Positions 54,203-64,000 of a stretch of 64,000 bases of DNA are shown here, piece after piece. This stretch comes from Reticulascus tulasneorum (Eukaryota > Ascomycota > Sordariomycetes > Glomerellales > Reticulascaceae), in the NCBI GenBank assembly GCA_001557505.1, contig LSAX01000004.1:2790001-2854000 (forward strand). The letters are read 5' to 3'. The notes beneath the pieces were generated by a model. It saw only the letters and a list, made by a program, of their open reading frames with translations, ran no database searches and had not been told where the DNA came from. How positions within the stretch are numbered: position 1 is the first letter of the stretch; each line of letters opens with the position of its first letter. A program made the translations under genes and the position numbers.

Positions 54203-55157
54203 CGTGGGGGTACGTGGTCTCTGTCAGGGTCTTGGCACGCGTTCGCGGTTGTGCCGGTGTTTGGCTGTTCGTATTGATGGGGAGCTTCGTTGACAGATGA
54301 CTGGATGGTAAAGTCGAGGATGAGGTGCAATAGAAGGGGACTGACGTCGGGCGTTGGAATGGGGACACGACATTTTACACCACCTCTCGCACCCCCGTCC
54401 GTTGCCATCCCTGGCCAAAGAAAAGCGGCTGTGAGTTCTTGGGGTGGCGGGACGTGATTTGTCGTACGAACCTGGCAATTTTCTCGATTCGTGTTCAGCT
54501 GCGCCTCCTCCGCCGGGCCAAGTCCAAGTCCAAGGCCCAGGAATGACCGCGCCATTCAATTATTAGCAGGCCAACCGCCAAAAACGCCGCCCCACATTTT
54601 CAATCAAGGGATCATCTGTACCAGGGCACTACTTGCACGAGCACGGAGATTCGTATTGGCATGGATGTATTCTAGTAGTACTACGTAGTGCTGGGTCCGA
54701 AAAAAGAAAGGCCAGCTTTGGTAGGGCCTCTGTTTGGTCTTCCGTTTTACATGAATTTGAACCAACTTTCATATGCTGCTCCCAACGGCATTTTGCTGGC
54801 TTGCATGAATCCGACACCAATATCGGCGCTGATCATATGGCCGTGGTGTGGGCAGTTATCGCCCTCTGCCGTTGATTTCCACTGCTGTCGATTACTGTGG
54901 ATCTTTATGCCGGTACGCTGGATTCATGCCGGACTGCCCTTAGGCGCCGTCATGGCGTCATAAACTCCCCCTTTCTTGGGACATCATGACATGTGCTTCT
55001 AATAAGAGCCATCAATAGTGTGCAAACCGGCGGTTTCCTACTCGCCCGAACTGCCCCTGGTTGATGAGGGAGTATCGCGTATCCCGATAGACTTGGCCCG
55101 ATTGGATCCAGAATACCCCTGGTGAGGCTCAAAAGAAAACTTCCGATCCTGGACATT
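54203..55157. other. intergenic: CSL4 3' flank and SEC2-like upstream region
   Basis: 955 bp. No gene supported; overlapping GC-rich frames near 54220-54560 have no recognisable domain. Confidence 0.45.
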
Positions 55158-55842
55158 TTAATTCGGCTTCGCAACCTTTCGCGGTTCTCCAATCCCAGTC
55201 TCAGGGTCCTTGTACTCTTTCCAGCTAACTGGTACCATGTCATTTCCAGCCTCGCTGGTCGCCATAATGACACCCAGCTCGTTGCTGGCCGTAGACAGGT
55301 AATAGTTGGCCTGATCGCCGAGTGAAATCTAGCACAGAAAACTCAGAATTTGTCTCATATCACATATTCTGCCACGGAGCACTTACCACTTGGGCACGAA
55401 CAACATCGCCAGGCTTGAAAGACTCATAAATCTTGACCTTGTCTTTCTCGGTGGCCCTCACATCCTGAGCGCGGATGACTCCCTGCCACTCAGTCTGCAG
55501 CACAGTGCTGCCCACCTGCTGGATCGTGACGATGGCCTGCTTCGGCATCAGTCGCACAACCCGGCACAACACGATGTTGGTGACGTCCGGCAGGACTTCC
55601 CGCTTCTTCTCATATCTGGAGACGGAAAGCGTCGCCAGCTCATCTGACGTTGGGGCGGTGATACGTGTGAGTCGCTTCGCGGGGCCGGCAGGCTTGACTG
55701 GCGGGATGACGGTCACTCTGCCCAGAAGTGATGAGACGACATTTCCTTCGTAGATGTGCGTGCCTGGGCCCGGGAGGTATTTCGACGTTGCACCCAGCAC
55801 CTTGCCGGGCGCAGCGATTTGAGGCACCTCTTCTGCAGCCAT
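55158..55842 (-). CDS. CSL4: exosome subunit Csl4
   Basis: Model: complement(join(55158..55328,55387..55842)), 208 aa. The start MAAEEVPQIAAPGKVLG at 55842 fits the family; an in-frame ATG at 55968 would add 42 residues of poor conservation. The GTAAGT intron joins VVRAQV-ISLGDQANYYL. Cap subunit of the RNA exosome, in nucleus and cytoplasm. Seen: N-terminal beta domain (PGKVLG...GTHIYEGNVVSSLLGRV), the S1 domain (LPDVTNIVLCRVVRLMPKQAIVTI ... GVIRAQDVRATEKDKVKIYESFKPGDVV), and the C-terminal STASNELGVIMATSEAGNDMVPVSWKE. Divergent from ERG2. Confidence 0.95.
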
Positions 55843-56220
55843 TGGTAACCTAGTTCTCTTATTCGTTTTCGTTTTCACTCCGCGCCGCGCAGTGCAGTGA
55901 TTTGTGATATCGAAAATTTGCGAGGGGTTACTGGCAGCTGGTGTCCGCGGGATGCTGCGTATTCGCATGCCGAAAATCCACTAATTAGTTAATTATCCCG
56001 TCGCGCCCCAGCTCCACTGCTGGCTGTCAGGCCACTGGCATCTCCAGCATCCGAGCGGTGTCGGGCGGCAGAAATTAGGGGTCCAGGGAAAACAATTGAA
56101 AGGGGATATGGCCAAAACCACAGACTATTTTGTTGAGCAGACCGTAGCAGTTGTCTTGTTTTCTGCTCCAAGTTGCCAGTTCGGAACCTCACACTGATTT
56201 GTGCATATTTATTCCTCGCA
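55843..56220. promoter_or_regulatory. shared upstream region of CSL4 and ERG2
   Basis: 378 bp between the two divergent starts. No sterol-response element or other specific site could be recognised by eye. Confidence 0.45.
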
Positions 56221-56978
56221 ATGGCACGACTATCTATTGCCGCGCTGGTGCTTGGTCTCCTGACCGCAGTGTGGTACGTCCTCGAACAGAATCTCGAGTC
56301 CTTTTACATCTTCAGTCCCGACCACTTGCACGACGTGGCGAAGCGCGGCATTGCCGAGCATGGAAACAACACGAGGGGTGTCGTGGACTACATCGTGACG
56401 GAGCTCCATGGCATCCACCCGAAAAGTGTAAACCTCAAGCAGGAATGGTTCTTCAACAATGCCGGTGGTGCCATGGGCGGCATGTATATCATCCATGCCA
56501 GTAAGCTTCCTGATGCTAATTGACGTGGAAACCCTTACCAAGTGCGATTCGTAGGTATCACGGAATACCTGATTATCTTTGGTACGTTGTTCTAATCAAA
56601 TGCGCCGCATCAAAGAGCGCTTTTGCTGATACCTCAACAGGCACCGCTGTCGGCACGGAGGGACACACTGGACGCCACACCGCCGACGACTATTTCCATA
56701 TCCTTTCCGGGACCCAGGTGGCATATGTTCCGGGCGAGTACGAACCGGAGGTGTACCCACAGGGAAGCGTCCACCACTTGCGCCGAGGAACGGTCAAGCA
56801 GTACAAGATGCCGGAGGGCTGCTTTGCGCTTGAATACGCTCGAGGGTGGATCCCCCCGATGATGTTATTCGGCTTCGCAGATGGCTTGTCCAGCACGCTG
56901 GATTTCCCAACACTCTGGACGACGACTCACCTTACCGCTCGACAGATAATTGGCAACCTCCTTATTGGGAAGTTCTGA
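56221..56978 (+). CDS. ERG2: C-8 sterol isomerase Erg2 (sigma-1 receptor family)
   Basis: Model: join(56221..56500,56555..56581,56641..56978), 214 aa; exon 2 is only 27 nt (ITEYLIIF with flanking bases). Moves the delta-8 double bond to delta-7 in ergosterol synthesis at the ER. Seen: N-terminal membrane anchor ([16 protein letters not shown]), [92 protein letters not shown], and a C-terminal [10 protein letters not shown]. Length and motifs are those of the family. The gene is the target class of morpholine antifungals (known biology). Confidence 0.97.
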
Positions 56979-59822
56979 GTACGTGCAATGGAATGAGGTG
57001 TGGTGCACGGGAGGCACCGGAGGAGTTCTGAGCGGATGGGTTTGGTGAAACAAATATGCGGGACTCGCCTTTTATGGGTCCAGCAGTTTGATTGCACGCC
57101 TGCGAGCCCAAAAAAGAAAATTGAGGCGGTAGGATATGTCGAAAAATGAGTGCAATGTTGAGTCTTGAGCACTAGGGATGTTCTTGATCACAGTGCCGGC
57201 GGGGAGCTTGTCACTCCACCTGATTGTTGGTGATATGGTGGGATGGCAGGTGTGTAATGGCTGGCAACTGCACGGTGAGGGCAAATGGCTGTCGATTTAA
57301 ATGGCTCCTACAGCACGCAATGCGTGTCTTTAAACTAATCTACTTACTATAATAATTTACTTTGTGAGAAATCCGGAAGCCTCTAAATCCCACGGTGTCA
57401 ATATCAGGAATGAAACAACAGTTGGTGCAGCCTGATCGCAGCTTTAGCCTGGCAAACGCCAAGAAGGAGGTTCGCACCTCGCAAGCAGCGACATTCAACC
57501 AAGCTTTTTCGCCCAGACGGTTTGCTGTGTCACTGGGACTCTGCAGCGACTGCCCAGTCGGGACCAAGCTGCAGATCCGGGGACCATGACGTGGTGGCGT
57601 TTTTCAAGGTCAACGTTGTTTGGTCTTCAGAGTAGCCTGATCATTATCTTTGCTAGATAACTTTCCACTGAGATCGCCTGATAAACGGTGTGCCTCGGCA
57701 TAAAGCACGCAAGCACACCCCCCAATGGCCAAGTTTTGATTATGTTTGCGCGACCAAGTGGGCGCAAACCTTCAATTGTCAGTGCAAGTCCATGTCGAAC
57801 CTCTATTCGTCGTCACGGAACTCGCTGTCGTGAGAACGTTACATTCTCCCCCCGTCAGCGGGAATCCAGTTCTAGATGATTGCTAATGCGATCGGCTATT
57901 AGGTGCAGCGGGTTTGTCCCTGGAAGCGTACGGGCTTCGGTAATCCTCCCGCGACGGCTGTACCTAAGTAGCTGGTGGCTCCTCGGTGCAACTGAGATTC
58001 TGAGCTTCCTTCTGGAATCGAAGTTGTGGAGCCATTCGAACATCGTTCCATCGTAGCGTCGGCCAGGTAGCCCTTTTGGGGAAGCTGCGGAATACCTCCC
58101 GCAGGCCACAAAGTGGACGTTCTGTTTTAGGAGAGAATGCTGCAGATGAGAAGTCGGGCCATCGATTCTAAAAACTGGAGAACATGCCATGGGTAATGTG
58201 CCGAACGCCGCAGACGACATCAGGCGTTGCACATATGCCCACTCTTATCCATCCGCATTCGAATCGGACGAGCGTCCTGGCCAATAGCCCAAGACATATT
58301 TCACCCGGCTAACCTTGCACACGACATGTTCAATGCCGTCACCCTCTTAGCACGGTACCTTTGTGAGGGCCAAAATGCCCGGGTCTGCCAATCGGGCCAA
58401 TATCCAGATAAAGTACCCTATCAATTGTCGATCTCTACTCGGCAAGGTTTAGGGTTTCCAATAAAGAAGTGAACGCTAGCGACGACCCCGACACTTACAT
58501 ATCTGGCACTTGATGGCGGCCATCGTACCGCGTGGAAAACATGGTATATAGTTCGGGAGAGACGAGAGAAGGCTCGCCGGACAGCGGCGAGAAAGAAAGT
58601 TCCATGCGAGGCTGACGTGATGATTTAGTATCTTCTGGGAATCCATGTTGTGTGGACACGCCGTTAATACTCAAGCTTCATCATTGCATAGGGGGCATTA
58701 TCTCCTGTTGAATCATCAATATCTCGGCCGAGTCAGGGAAAGTAACCCATCTTCGGCTGGTAGGTAGAGGTGCGTAGGGGATACTCCCCCACGTTCGCTC
58801 AGACAGGTATGAGGTATCTAGTGTGTGGCATATGCACGGAACACCGGCATCGAAACTTGACGACTTTGGCGTACCACATGTTCGCTGCATGTGGCGTTGT
58901 TGAGTCGTTTACGTCTTGGAAGGTTTGGCGATTGCACACACAAATTTTTTGCGAGTATTAATCATGATGGGCCGACTTCTTTGGGTGTGGTTCAACTCCG
59001 GCATCTGCCACCTACGCCATGGCCAGTTGGTAATGAACGGGTACCCCGACGCCACCACCGGATTCGCACTCCATCCATCCCCAGAGGAGAATGATTCCAA
59101 AACTACCGTGGCTTGACCGAAATGCGTCTGAAAGTTAGCCGATGGTGATAACCAAATTCCTATCGGGATGTGCGAAATGGATGGGCGAATACACGCCAAG
59201 CCCCGGTGTTTGTAAGTTTGGGAAACACGACGATCGAGAAATACCAGAAAGGCAGCCCACTTTTCTTTTATTTGCATTCATCGCCAATCCCCGAGCTTCC
59301 AACTACGGGATAATACCTTGCTCCTTGAATAAGTGCGGCCTCAGTCCCGCTATCCAGTACAGCGGGAAACATGGACGGGTTGTTCAGCCTGGCCATTTCT
59401 GCCATGTAACGCAATACATGATAGGTGCGGCGATATTAGCTGATTATGATCAGTCTCAACCTTTTCTTCTAGACGCAACCGCACCACCCACAGATCCCTG
59501 CTGCATCCCAGCTTAGTTGATAACGTCGTAGTCAACTCTTCCATGGTTTCGTATTGCGCTCTTTGTGGATGGTGGTGCATGTCCGTCTAAACCGCCGATC
59601 CCTTGCCCCCCCTTGAACCTTCGTCGAGCCATGTCGTTTCCGTCACACACCCTTTCTTGATGGCCGATTCAACGGCCGGTCTAGAAAGTACATATTAAAC
59701 TCGACATCACCCCGGAGCCTGGGACAAATTCCTTTGGTATAACGCTGGTCACCAAAAACACGGCTTCTTTTAAAGTTCGTATTGGACTATAAGCCTGGCG
59801 TGTATATAAAACCGATCACAAC
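56979..59822. other. long intergenic region: ERG2 3' flank and PTR2 upstream region
   Basis: 2.8 kb with no gene recognised; frames of 60-125 codons lack features. Scattered GATA-type words (HGATAR) occur at 57644-57649 (reverse), 57655-57660, 57679-57684, 58407-58412, 59147-59152, 59419-59424 and 59519-59524, compatible with nitrogen control of the downstream peptide transporter, although such words are frequent by chance. Confidence 0.4.
59803..59810 (+). promoter_or_regulatory. TATA-like box close to the PTR2 start codon
   Basis: TATATAAA ends 12 bases before the first ATG (59823), and another TATAAG lies at about 59788-59793. If the nearer box is used, transcripts would start at or after this ATG and translation might begin at the Met at 59889 (MSEREREEER). 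Confidence 0.35.
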
Positions 59823-61963
59823 ATGCCTACCGGTGATGCAATTGGCGACGCCGTCGCTGGCGCACAGCTAAAAGAGGCTGGGAAGGACATGTCTGAGAGA
59901 GAGAGGGAAGAAGAGAGGGCTGAGATTGGTGAACATCATCATGACTCTTCCAAGACAGATCTCGCACCGCCATCTCACGATGCTACGAAGGGAGATCTGA
60001 TACTTGAGCGTCTCCATGATGAACTAGACGACTTCCCTTCCGAAGAAGAACTACACACGCTACGCCGTGTAGCGGATCATATTCCCATAAAGCTGTTTAC
60101 AATCGCTTTTGTCGAGTTATGCGAGCGGTTCTCCTACTATGGATCCATTGTCGTGGTACGTAAATCCTGGACTCCTTATAAGTGCTCTACGCTAACTATT
60201 TATCAGTGTATGTATTGAAGTGCTGCTATAGTGTATACACTATAAACTAACTGATTTATAGTTACCAACTTTATTCAGCAGCCGCTTCCTCCAGGTTCCC
60301 GAACAGGTGCAGCTGTTGACTCACCCAACGACCAAGCCGGCGCCTTAGGCATGGGACAGCAAGCATCCACCGGGCTTACTACTTTCAATACCTTCTGGCA
60401 ATATTTCATGCCCTTATTTGGTGCTTATGTTGCCGATGAGTACTGGGGAAGATATAAGACGATCTGCGTTGCCCTAGCTATTGATATTGTCGGTCATCTG
60501 GTTCTTATAATGTCCGCCATCCCACCAGTCATTACGAAGTCTTCCGGCAATTCACTCACCGCCTTGGTCATTGCCATGTTAACCATCGGATTCGGAACTG
60601 GTGGCTTCAAACCTAATATCAGTCCTCTGATCGTGGAGCAGCTTGATATTCGACATCTGAAGGTCAGGACGCTCAAGTCGGGCGAGAAAGTTATTGTGGA
60701 TCCGGCCATCACAATCAACCGAGTCTACAACTGGTTCTACCTATTCATCAACATCGGAGCGCTTGTTGGGCAGATAATCATGGTCTATGCCGAGAAATTC
60801 GTCGGGTTCTGGCTCAGTTTCACTCTCCCAACCATCATGCTGGCGTTGTGCCCCATCGTCATGTGGTGGGGCCGCAAGCGCTACGAGCGCCGTCCTCCCG
60901 GCGGCTCCGTCTTGGGAATCGCTCTCAGGACCTTTTTCCTTGCGCAAAAGGGCCGCTGGTCGATCAACCCGGTCAAGACTTGGAAAAACATGCACGATGG
61001 CACGTTCTGGGAGAACGTCAAGCCTTCCAAGTTTACCCCTGAGACCCGGCCCAAGTGGATGACTTTTAACGATGCGTGGGTTGATGAGCTGTAAGTCTGA
61101 ATCTCGTGAACCTCAATTGGGTGGGGGGGCTAGTCTGACTGACCAACTCTAGGCGACGTGGTTTCGCTGCTTGCGCGGTCTTTATGTGGTATCCGATTTA
61201 CTGGCTGTCTTACAATCAACGTGAGTGTTATTTTGCGCGGAACAGGGAGCGTTAGTGAGCAGGTTCTAACTTTTTACTCATAGTCAACAACAACTTGGTC
61301 TCCCAGGCGGCAGTCATGAAACTCAACGGCCTCCCTAATGACATCCTCTCCAATCTCGACCCCTTCGCGCTCATCATCTTCATCCCGCTCTGCGACATCA
61401 TCATCTACCCCTTCCTCCGCAAGATGAAGATCAATTTCAGCCCCATCAAGAAGATCACCTTCGGCTTCCTCACCGGGTCCGCCGCCATGGTCTGGGCCTG
61501 CGTAACCCAGCACTACATCTATAAAAAGTCCGAGTGCGGATACTATGCCGCCGGCACGCTGCCCAACGGGGACCCCTGTCCCCACGTGGACATCAACGTC
61601 TGGGCCCAGACGGGCGCTTATGTCCTCATCGCCCTGTCCGAGATCTTCGCGTCCATCACGTCGCTGGAGTACGCGTTCTCGAAAGCGCCCAAGAACATGA
61701 GGTCCATGGTGCAGGCCGTTGCGCTCTTCATGTCGGCTTTCTCTGCCGCCCTCGGGCAGGCGTTCACCCCCCTCTCCGCCGACCCGTTGTTAGTATGGAA
61801 CTACGGCATCATAGCTGTTTTGGCTTTCGCCGCTGGCGTGATCTTCTGGTTCCAGTTCCGCGGTCTGGACAAGGAGGAGGATACGCTAAACGAGCTGCCG
61901 GAAGGCAGGACCGATATATCTCATGAGCTGACAGACATGTCGAAGAAGGAGCGAGAGAACTAA
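59823..61963 (+). CDS. PTR2: POT/PTR2 family proton-coupled peptide transporter
   Basis: Model: join(59823..60155,60207..60207,60262..61090,61153..61220,61284..61963), 636 aa. Plasma-membrane importer of di- and tripeptides. Seen: a long acidic N-terminal tail; the POT signature ELCERFSYYGSIVVFTNFIQQPLP; then the GMGQQASTGLTTFNTFWQYFMPLFGAYVADEYWGRY block; TIGFGTGGFKPNISPLIVEQ; NRVYNWFYLFINIGALVGQI; MWYPIYWLSYNQLNNNL; QTGAYVLIALSEIFASITSLEYAFSKAPKNMRS. About 12 membrane helices. Exon 2 is proposed to be one base (T at 60207) between introns of 51 and 54 nt with good donor, branch and acceptor signals; it supplies the first base of Phe in VVFTNF. The alternative is a single 104-nt intron from a weak GTAAAT donor at 60160, giving VVVLTNF. 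Confidence 0.92.
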
Positions 61964-62370
61964 ATTGCGGATGTTGGAACTTGAAACCTTCGAAAGGCGA
62001 TGGTTGTGCTCAAGAAACTTTGAGAGTGGGTGTTTTTCCATTCTACTGATACCAAAACTAGGAAAGTTTCGTTTTTTCCTAGTTTCTTTCGTTGGTTGGG
62101 ATGCATGGACTGGATTATGTGGGAACCACATGGATTTAGTCAAGAGCTATTCCTCATGCCAGACGTTATTTGCAATACCAGTTCCAAGTAAAGGGGCATG
62201 GTGAGACTAGCCATATCAACAACGTCGCAGATCTTTGCCGCTTGCCGTCCTCATCAGGATGTCTAGTGCTAATAACACTGTATTGAAATCCAGTGAAATC
62301 TCCCATTGTTTTCATCCCAAGTTTTCCGGCCGTTGTAACTTTCTTAAGATTATTAGGTCTTTGCATCCAT

Positions 62371-62430
62371 TGTATCCATTGTGTTGAAAACTATTGTTCT
62401 ACGGCCATTGTGTTCTGTGAAAGTAGAAGT
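62371..62430 (+). repeat. dispersed repeat, copy c (partial)
   Basis: Begins tgtatccattgtgttgaaaa and continues with ...cattgtgttctgtgaaagta, matching the first half and the tggtgtgttctg block of the copies at 35778 and 36223. Shows that the family is not confined to the island. Confidence 0.4.
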
Positions 62431-63083
62431 AATGAAATGATGAGATGAAATATTGAAATGGGCGACCCCTGATTTTGCATTTGAGTATCTTGCCAGATCT
62501 CACTCAGAATGTTGGTGTTTGACGGTTCGCCTAGTTCATTGGTGATGTTGGCCAACAGACTTGCCCCCTGCCAGCTGCGTAACAGTTGCAAATCGGGCAT
62601 GGTTCAAACCCAACTGAAAAGAATCACTATTGGCGAAACCGCACACGGACTTGCTACTCCCCCGTTCCACAGTCTGCGAATAGGGAGATTCCAGAAATCA
62701 GCCTCGAATGCTGAACGAGCATCCATATCTACATTTGCACGTTGAAGCCTTTTCGGTGGGCGAGAGTTGGCACTTGGCAGACAAACCCAGATCGGCGGAC
62801 CGGGGCGTACGCTAGAATGAAATCTGGCACATACGAAGAGGGATCCGCGGCATTTCACCCAATTGAACCATCTCATATAGCCGACGGTGCCGACCTAGCC
62901 CAGCGCAATGCCATCAAAAAGCAGAAGTACCTCTGAATGAATTACTCGATTCCGTCGAGTCAGCCCGGTCGGTTGGGTCTCTGCACCCCACGATCTGGGG
63001 CATTTTACGGGGTTGCGCTCCCACGTTCTCACCGAATCGGGAACCAGGCATGAGATCTCACCGGGGAGGAGTGCCACCCCCAC

Positions 63084-63100
63084 GCCCTGTCGGACAGGGC
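63084..63100. repeat. 17-base hairpin
   Basis: GCCCTGTC, one G, then GACAGGGC: an 8-bp perfect inverted repeat around one base. It precedes a TATAAG word (63111). Possibly a protein-binding palindrome; no gene follows directly. Confidence 0.3.
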
Positions 63101-63703
63101 CCGGACAGACTATAAGTGCCCTCCATCCCCAGGACGGACATGCGGATGCCCTCTTCCTCCATTTCTTCTGCTCGAGCTGTGTTGTCTCTTTGATTATGTT
63201 GAAATAAAGATACTACTACCCTAACTACCCTCAGTGAAATCAATGCTTGGACCCGAAATGGTCAACGTTATCTTTTGCGTCCCTCGCCAAACGCCATGCC
63301 AGCCCAATAGTGTTGAAGCAGAAAACAAAAACCAGCTTCGTCGTTCATAAAGTCAATCAGTCAGCCGCCTCCGAACCCGACCCAGCAGCTTATGTATGCC
63401 TGTCTCTTAAAATGGGTTTGCCGTCCGCCACCTGCTTGAGCATCTTTCTGCACCCGCCCTGAAACTGTATTCTAGCCAGACCATGCTACTACCATTCTCC
63501 GTTTTCTTTGTGTTCCGGACGCCGGGCTCATGCCAAACGAAAAAGAAAATGAGACCCCCGCCCTATCATCGGCCATCTTGAGCGGCCATCGAACGCCCCC
63601 CCCAGGAAGATTCGAGTGCTGCGTGCCCACAAGTTGCAGCCATGTTGATGCGCCCACTAACCAACATCAAGCACAAAACTCGTTTGTTCTCTAGCTGGCT
63701 GTA

Positions 63704-64000
63704 TCAAGCAAGCCATTCTTCCTCGTCACGCTTCAGCCCCCTCATTACCAGACCGTCGTCCTCGTCCTCGTCATCATCATCTTCCTCCTCCTCCTCCGCC
63801 TCCTGGTGGTTCTCCTGTACGTGAGGAGTACTCGCGCCAGTAGCAGGAGTACTTTCTTCATCTTCTTCGTCCAGCATCCACGTCAGGCCATTGGCCTGCT
63901 CTTCGAGCGGAAACACTTCACGTGCATACTCCTCTAGCCCTCGTGGGCCTTCCCAGAGTGCCATGGCCTGCGCAGGACAGCTCTTTTCCAATTCCACGTC
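63704..64000 (-). CDS. C-terminal end of an acidic protein (5' end outside the window)
   Basis: The open frame enters from the right edge on the minus strand and ends at a stop at 63704; 98 codons are visible. Seen: EGPRGLEEYAREVFPLEEQA, NGLTWMLDEEDEES, then a run of about 20 Glu/Asp residues coded by a GAG/GAT-rich tract (63750-63805, seen as CCT/CGT repeats on the plus strand), ending RGLKRDEEEWLA. Not recognised as a known family. The start and any introns lie outside. Confidence 0.55.
   Translation of the reverse strand, partial: DVELEKSCPAQAMALWEGPRGLEEYAREVFPLEEQANGLTWMLDEEDEESTPATGASTPHVQENHQEAEEEEEDDDDEDEDDGLVMRGLKRDEEEWLA

Larger units (their letters stand above)
61964..63703. other. 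intergenic: PTR2 3' flank and downstream region
   Basis: 1.7 kb with no gene supported. It contains copy c of a dispersed repeat (62371-62430) and a small hairpin (63084-63100). Short open frames only. Confidence 0.45.

Noticed and set aside
53619..54368. 249-codon minus frame overlapping the SEC2-like gene
   Set aside because: Arg/Gly/Pro-rich translation caused by high GC; the overlapping frame has a conserved coiled-coil exchange motif.
61534..61926. 130-codon plus frame within the PTR2 last exon
   Set aside because: Shifted-frame shadow of a transporter exon with membrane helices and POT motifs.
1..64000. tRNA genes, rRNA genes and CRISPR arrays
   Set aside because: I looked for T-loop words (GTTCRANNC) and for regularly spaced repeats. 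Partial matches such as that near 53200 lack a foldable cloverleaf, and no spaced repeat array was seen. A tRNA-scanning program was not available.

Overview
The window is nuclear DNA of a filamentous ascomycete (Pezizomycotina; the proteins I recognise resemble those of Eurotiomycetes most, but I cannot fix the species). The reasons are short GT-AG introns (mostly 45-80 nt) with CTRAY-like branch points, single-gene transcription units, and fungal housekeeping genes (UTP13, SAD1/USP39-like, 4E-HP-class eIF4E, MKT1, PUS4, a SEC2-like factor, CSL4, ERG2, a PTR2-type transporter). I built exon models by hand from reading-frame continuity, splice consensus and remembered family motifs. No database search was run.

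Layout. Positions 1-6484 are core genes: UTP13 (5' cut by the window edge), the SAD1/USP39-like splicing factor and a class-II eIF4E. About 6.5-37 kb is an accessory island with long intergenic stretches, repeats, two small inverted-repeat elements and three unusually large genes: a divergent pair (1246 aa, 8323-12113 minus; 1381 aa, 12870-17015 plus) and a 14-exon gene (25892-34340, about 2560 aa). In the last, an N-terminal metallo-beta-lactamase (ComEC/Rec2-like) domain is joined to a very long DUF6603-type region. Between them lie a four-pass membrane protein, a TALE-homeodomain plus C2H2 regulator and a PLP-lyase/M20-hydrolase fusion. From 37 kb on the content becomes conventional again: an ATP-dependent DNA-ligase-like protein, a 2OG-Fe(II) oxygenase, a CFEM-like surface protein, MKT1, an RFTS-domain nuclear protein, PUS4, SEC2-like, CSL4, ERG2 and PTR2, then the 3' end of an acidic protein at the right edge.

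Best candidate for an undescribed system: the three giant genes. Their signature segments (LPHIV..DP.LPWE, GIYLHW.LP, and DUF6603 with an MBL-fold partner) look to me like protein types also found in bacteria. They could be parts of one system of bacterial ancestry, with the MBL-DUF6603 gene now a single intron-rich eukaryotic gene. That co-function is inference: no enzymatic or structural role is proven by the sequence.

Gene-structure oddities: a likely one-nucleotide exon in the PTR2 gene, 22-nt and 12-nt exons that carry the metal-binding motif of the MBL domain, a 17-nt exon in the oxygenase, and a 7-nt first coding exon in MKT1. Around 34.5-36.8 kb the DNA holds decayed gene copies, a 22-base G run and repeat copies differing largely by C-to-T/G-to-A changes, as repeat-induced point mutation would leave.
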